Origin: Sphaerisporangium perillae
GTDB taxonomy: Bacteria; Actinomycetota; Actinomycetes; Streptosporangiales; Streptosporangiaceae
Direction of reading: 5' to 3'
DNA length: 64,000 bases
Assembly (NCBI RefSeq): GCF_023276435.1
Contig: NZ_JALLPO010000015.1
Location: 62,001 to 126,000, forward strand
Shown here: positions 61,581 through 64,000 of the stretch, piece after piece
Layout of the letters: each line of letters begins with the position of its first letter
Numbering within the stretch: position 1 is the stretch's first letter
Position numbers and translations under genes: made by a program
The notes under the pieces: model-generated
Databases searched by the model: none
What the model was told of the DNA's origin: nothing
What the model saw: the letters and a program-made list of their open reading frames with translations, nothing else

Positions 61581-63197
61581 ATGGCGACCCGTCCGCGGCG
61601 CCGTACGGCATGGCAGGCGAGGGCGGCTCTGCTGCCGGTCCTGCTCACCGGCGCTCTCTCCCTCGCCGCCTGCTCCGGTGGCAGCACGTCCACCACGTCA
61701 CCGCAGAGCAGCGGCGGCACGAGCAAGACCCTGGTGATGGACGCCTCCTTCACCCTCAAGACCGCCGACCCCGGCCGCAACTACGAGCCCACCGGACTGA
61801 TCGTCGGCAAGGCGCTCTACGACACCCTGCTGACCTTCGAGGGCTCGGACGTCACCAAGCCGCTCCCCTCCCTCGCCGAGTCCTACGAGCAGTCCGCCGA
61901 CGGCAAGACGCTCACGCTGAAGCTGCGGCAGGGCGCCACGTTCTCTGACGGCTCGCCTGTCACCGCCGACGACGTCGTCTTCTCCCTCAACCGCGTCCGC
62001 GACCTGAAGGGCAACCCGTCCTTCCTGCTCGACGGGGTCGAGGTGGCCAAGACCGACGAGTCGACGGTCACGATGACCTCCAAGACCGCGAGGCCGGAGC
62101 TGCCGTTCATCCTCCCGAACCCGGCACTCGGCATCCTGAACTCCAAGGTCGTCAAGGCGCACGGCGGCACCGCCGACGCCTCCGACAAGGCCGAGCAGTA
62201 CCTCAACGGCGCCTCCGCCGGCTCCGGGCCCTACGAGCTGGAGTCGTTCAACACCCAGTCGCAGGTGGTGCTGAAGGCCAACGCGAAGTACTGGGGCGCG
62301 AAGAAGCCCACCTACACCAAGGTCGTCATCCGCAACGTCGAGTCGGCCACCCAGAAGCTGAACGTGCAGCGCGGTGACAGCCAGGTCGCGCTCGACCTGT
62401 CCGGCGACCAGATCAAGAGCGTCGGCGGGAGCTTCCAGACCCTCAAGACCGCCTCGGCGAACGTCGTCTTCCTGCTGAGCAACCAGGACGCCGCGGTCAG
62501 CAAGACCACCAGCAACCCCAAGATCCTCGAAGCCATCCGCAAGGGCGTCGACTACCAGGGCCTGCTGGAACTCGCCGGCGAGGGCTCGGTGCAGGCGCCG
62601 GGCGTCATCCCGACGATGCTGCTGGGCGCGCTGCCCGCCGACCAGGCCGTCAAGCGGGACGTCGAGGGCGCCAAGGCGGCCGTGGCGGCCAGCGGGGTGA
62701 GCAACCCGAGCATCAAGCTGGAGTACCCGAGCGACCTAACGCTCCAGGGGCTGTCGTTCCAGCCGTTCGCCGAGCGCATCCAGGCCAACCTCAAGGAGGT
62801 CGGCATCACCGTCGAGCTCGCCCCCGCCCCGGTGGCGACCGCGCTGGACAACTACCGCAACGGCAAGGAGGAGCTCGGCCTGTGGTACTGGGGTCCGGAC
62901 TACCCGGACCCGACCGACTACCTGGCCTTCCTCCCCGGCAAGCTGGTCGGCCTGCGCGCCGGCTGGAAGGCCGGCGCCGACAAGGAACTGGAGGCCGTGG
63001 GCGACAAGGCGGCCACCACGATCGGTGACGACACGCGCAAGCAGCTCTACACCGACATTCAGAACAAGCTGAACGCCTCCGGCCCGTTCATCCCGCTGAT
63101 CCAGCCCAGCCAGAACATCGTGACGGCGGCGTCCGTCACCGGCCTCGCGTTCCACCCGGTGTGGACGGTCGATGTCGCAGCTCTCGGCGCCAAGTGA
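61581..63197 (+). CDS. ABC transporter substrate-binding lipoprotein, dipeptide/oligopeptide type
   Basis: 538 aa. Signal peptide with lipobox SLAAC (ALSLAACSGG), so anchored outside the membrane. SBP family 5 features: YEPTGLIVGKALYDTLLTFE, PSLAESYEQSADGKTLTLKL and FSDGSPVTADDVVFSLNRV. The middle and C-terminal parts are also of this family (YWGAKKPTYTKVVIRNVESA; LGLWYWGPDYPDPTDYLAFL). It delivers peptides or similar solutes to the permease encoded next. GGAGG lies 8 nt before the ATG. Confidence 0.92.
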   Translation: MATRPRRRTAWQARAALLPVLLTGALSLAACSGGSTSTTSPQSSGGTSKTLVMDASFTLKTADPGRNYEPTGLIVGKALYDTLLTFEGSDVTKPLPSLAESYEQSADGKTLTLKLRQGATFSDGSPVTADDVVFSLNRVRDLKGNPSFLLDGVEVAKTDESTVTMTSKTARPELPFILPNPALGILNSKVVKAHGGTADASDKAEQYLNGASAGSGPYELESFNTQSQVVLKANAKYWGAKKPTYTKVVIRNVESATQKLNVQRGDSQVALDLSGDQIKSVGGSFQTLKTASANVVFLLSNQDAAVSKTTSNPKILEAIRKGVDYQGLLELAGEGSVQAPGVIPTMLLGALPADQAVKRDVEGAKAAVAASGVSNPSIKLEYPSDLTLQGLSFQPFAERIQANLKEVGITVELAPAPVATALDNYRNGKEELGLWYWGPDYPDPTDYLAFLPGKLVGLRAGWKAGADKELEAVGDKAATTIGDDTRKQLYTDIQNKLNASGPFIPLIQPSQNIVTAASVTGLAFHPVWTVDVAALGAK

Positions 63198-63255
63198 CGA
63201 ACCGGCGGGTGGCGCGGCGCGGAGCCGCGCCGCCCGCCGGCGCGGGAGCGGCCAT

Positions 63256-64000
63256 GTGCGGCACCCTCTGGCGCGGTTCCTGCTGCGCAGGATCGCCGTC
63301 GCGGTGCTGCTCGGCCTCGGGATCACGCTGGTCACCTTCGTCCTGACCAACCTCGTCCCCGGCGACCCGGTGACGGCCAACCTCGGCCAGCGGGCGCTCG
63401 GCGACCCGGCGATCGTCGCGCAGTTCCGCGCCGAGCACGGCCTGGACAAGTCGCTGCCGGTGCAGTACCTCACCTACCTCGGCGGGCTCGTCCAGGGCGA
63501 CCTCGGCATGAGCCAGCAGAGCCACCGTCCGGTCCTGGACGATCTGGCGGAGTTCGTCCCCTCCACGATCGAACTGGCGGGCGGCGCGATCCTGATCTCC
63601 CTGGTGGCGGGCGTCGCCTTCGGCGTCATCGCCGCGCTGCGCCGCGACCGGCTGTCGGACCAGGTGCTGCGCGTCCTCAGCCTGGTCGGCATCTCGGTGC
63701 CGACGTTCTGGCTCGCGCTGGTGGCGTTCTACGTGTTCTTCTTCCGGCTGCAGATCACCCCGGGCAGCGGCCGTATCGCCCCGGACATGAACGCCCCGCC
63801 GGGCGTCACCGGCCTGTACACCCTCGACGCCGCCCTCGCGGGGCAGTGGGACGTGTTCGCCTCGGCCGTGGGCCACCTGCTGACCCCCGCGCTGGTGCTC
63901 GCCGCCTACACGATCGGGCTGCTCACCCGCTTCACCCGGTCGGCGGTGCTGGAGGTGCTCGGGCAGGACTACGTGCGCGCGGCGCGGGCCAAGGGCCTGC
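63256..64000 (+). CDS. ABC transporter permease, DppB type (3' end outside the window)
   Basis: 248 codons visible from GTG 63256 (GGGAGC 6 nt upstream). Membrane helix FLLRRIAVAVLLGLGITLVT, the family-typical LVPGDPVTANLG and YLGGLVQGDLGMSQQSHRPV, then AGGAILISLVAGVAFGVIAA and the start of the EAA loop (GQDYVRAARAKGL) at the edge. The 58 bp between the binding-protein stop and this start hold a GC-rich hairpin (GGCGCGGCGC/GCGCCGCGCC-like), possibly lowering permease expression relative to the binding protein. Confidence 0.9.
   Translation, partial: MRHPLARFLLRRIAVAVLLGLGITLVTFVLTNLVPGDPVTANLGQRALGDPAIVAQFRAEHGLDKSLPVQYLTYLGGLVQGDLGMSQQSHRPVLDDLAEFVPSTIELAGGAILISLVAGVAFGVIAALRRDRLSDQVLRVLSLVGISVPTFWLALVAFYVFFFRLQITPGSGRIAPDMNAPPGVTGLYTLDAALAGQWDVFASAVGHLLTPALVLAAYTIGLLTRFTRSAVLEVLGQDYVRAARAKGL

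Overview
The window is high-GC DNA with actinobacterial gene content: DUF4193, DUF3159, DUF3710 and DUF4235 proteins, the septation protein SepH, a SepF-like protein, a coproporphyrin ferrochelatase with extra cysteines, many GTG starts and ATGA/GTGA gene overlaps. A filamentous actinomycete of the Streptosporangiales type fits best. This placement is inferred from gene content, not from an rRNA gene; the only structural RNA seen is rnpB.

Layout. 1-13.1 kb is core: the end of a TrkA protein, DUF3159/OB-fold/DUF3710/dut, an AI-2E-family exporter, valS, otsA, DUF4193, and a response regulator/histidine kinase pair whose 3' end carries a 45-bp tandem array. 13.2-19.4 kb held a coupled S9 peptidase-suhB operon. 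It is now split by a 3.4-kb element with a large serine integrase, flanked by an 11-bp direct repeat and itself invaded by a dead ISL3-family IS. 19.4-25 kb has ferrochelatase, a lytic transglycosylase-like protein, an MFS exporter, a decayed TnpB gene and a sugar-1,4-lactone oxidase. 25-42.7 kb has sepH, two PH-domain membrane proteins, a DrrAB-type ABC exporter, a SARP/NB-ARC/TPR regulator, a YbhB-like lipoprotein, a large disordered membrane-anchored protein, a SulP transporter fused to a beta-carbonic anhydrase, an SDR-type reductase and a SepF-like gene behind a 13-codon leader ORF.

42.8-48.6 kb is an accessory zone of small unknown proteins and gene fragments. It ends in a 2-kb island (MarR regulator, phosphotransferase, tyrosine-integrase tail) bounded by two copies of the 3' end of rnpB. 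rnpB itself is at 48.58-48.98 kb on the minus strand. 49.1-64 kb returns to chromosomal genes: RNase H/phosphatase, zinc-ribbon and Nif3-like proteins, a flavin monooxygenase, a dipeptidase coupled to an enolase-superfamily enzyme, a Nudix hydrolase, an acyl-CoA synthetase with two acyl-CoA dehydrogenases, an Lrp/AsnC regulator and the start of a dipeptide-type ABC importer.

Three threads deserve attention. (1) Two integrative elements of different recombinase types have legible attachment sites, one in a protein gene and one in rnpB. (2) Three minus-strand genes (histidine kinase, PH-domain protein, SARP regulator) each have their last codons and stop codon duplicated in tandem just downstream. 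(3) The SepF-like gene has a leader peptide whose 3' end overlaps a small hairpin that could hide its ribosome-binding site.
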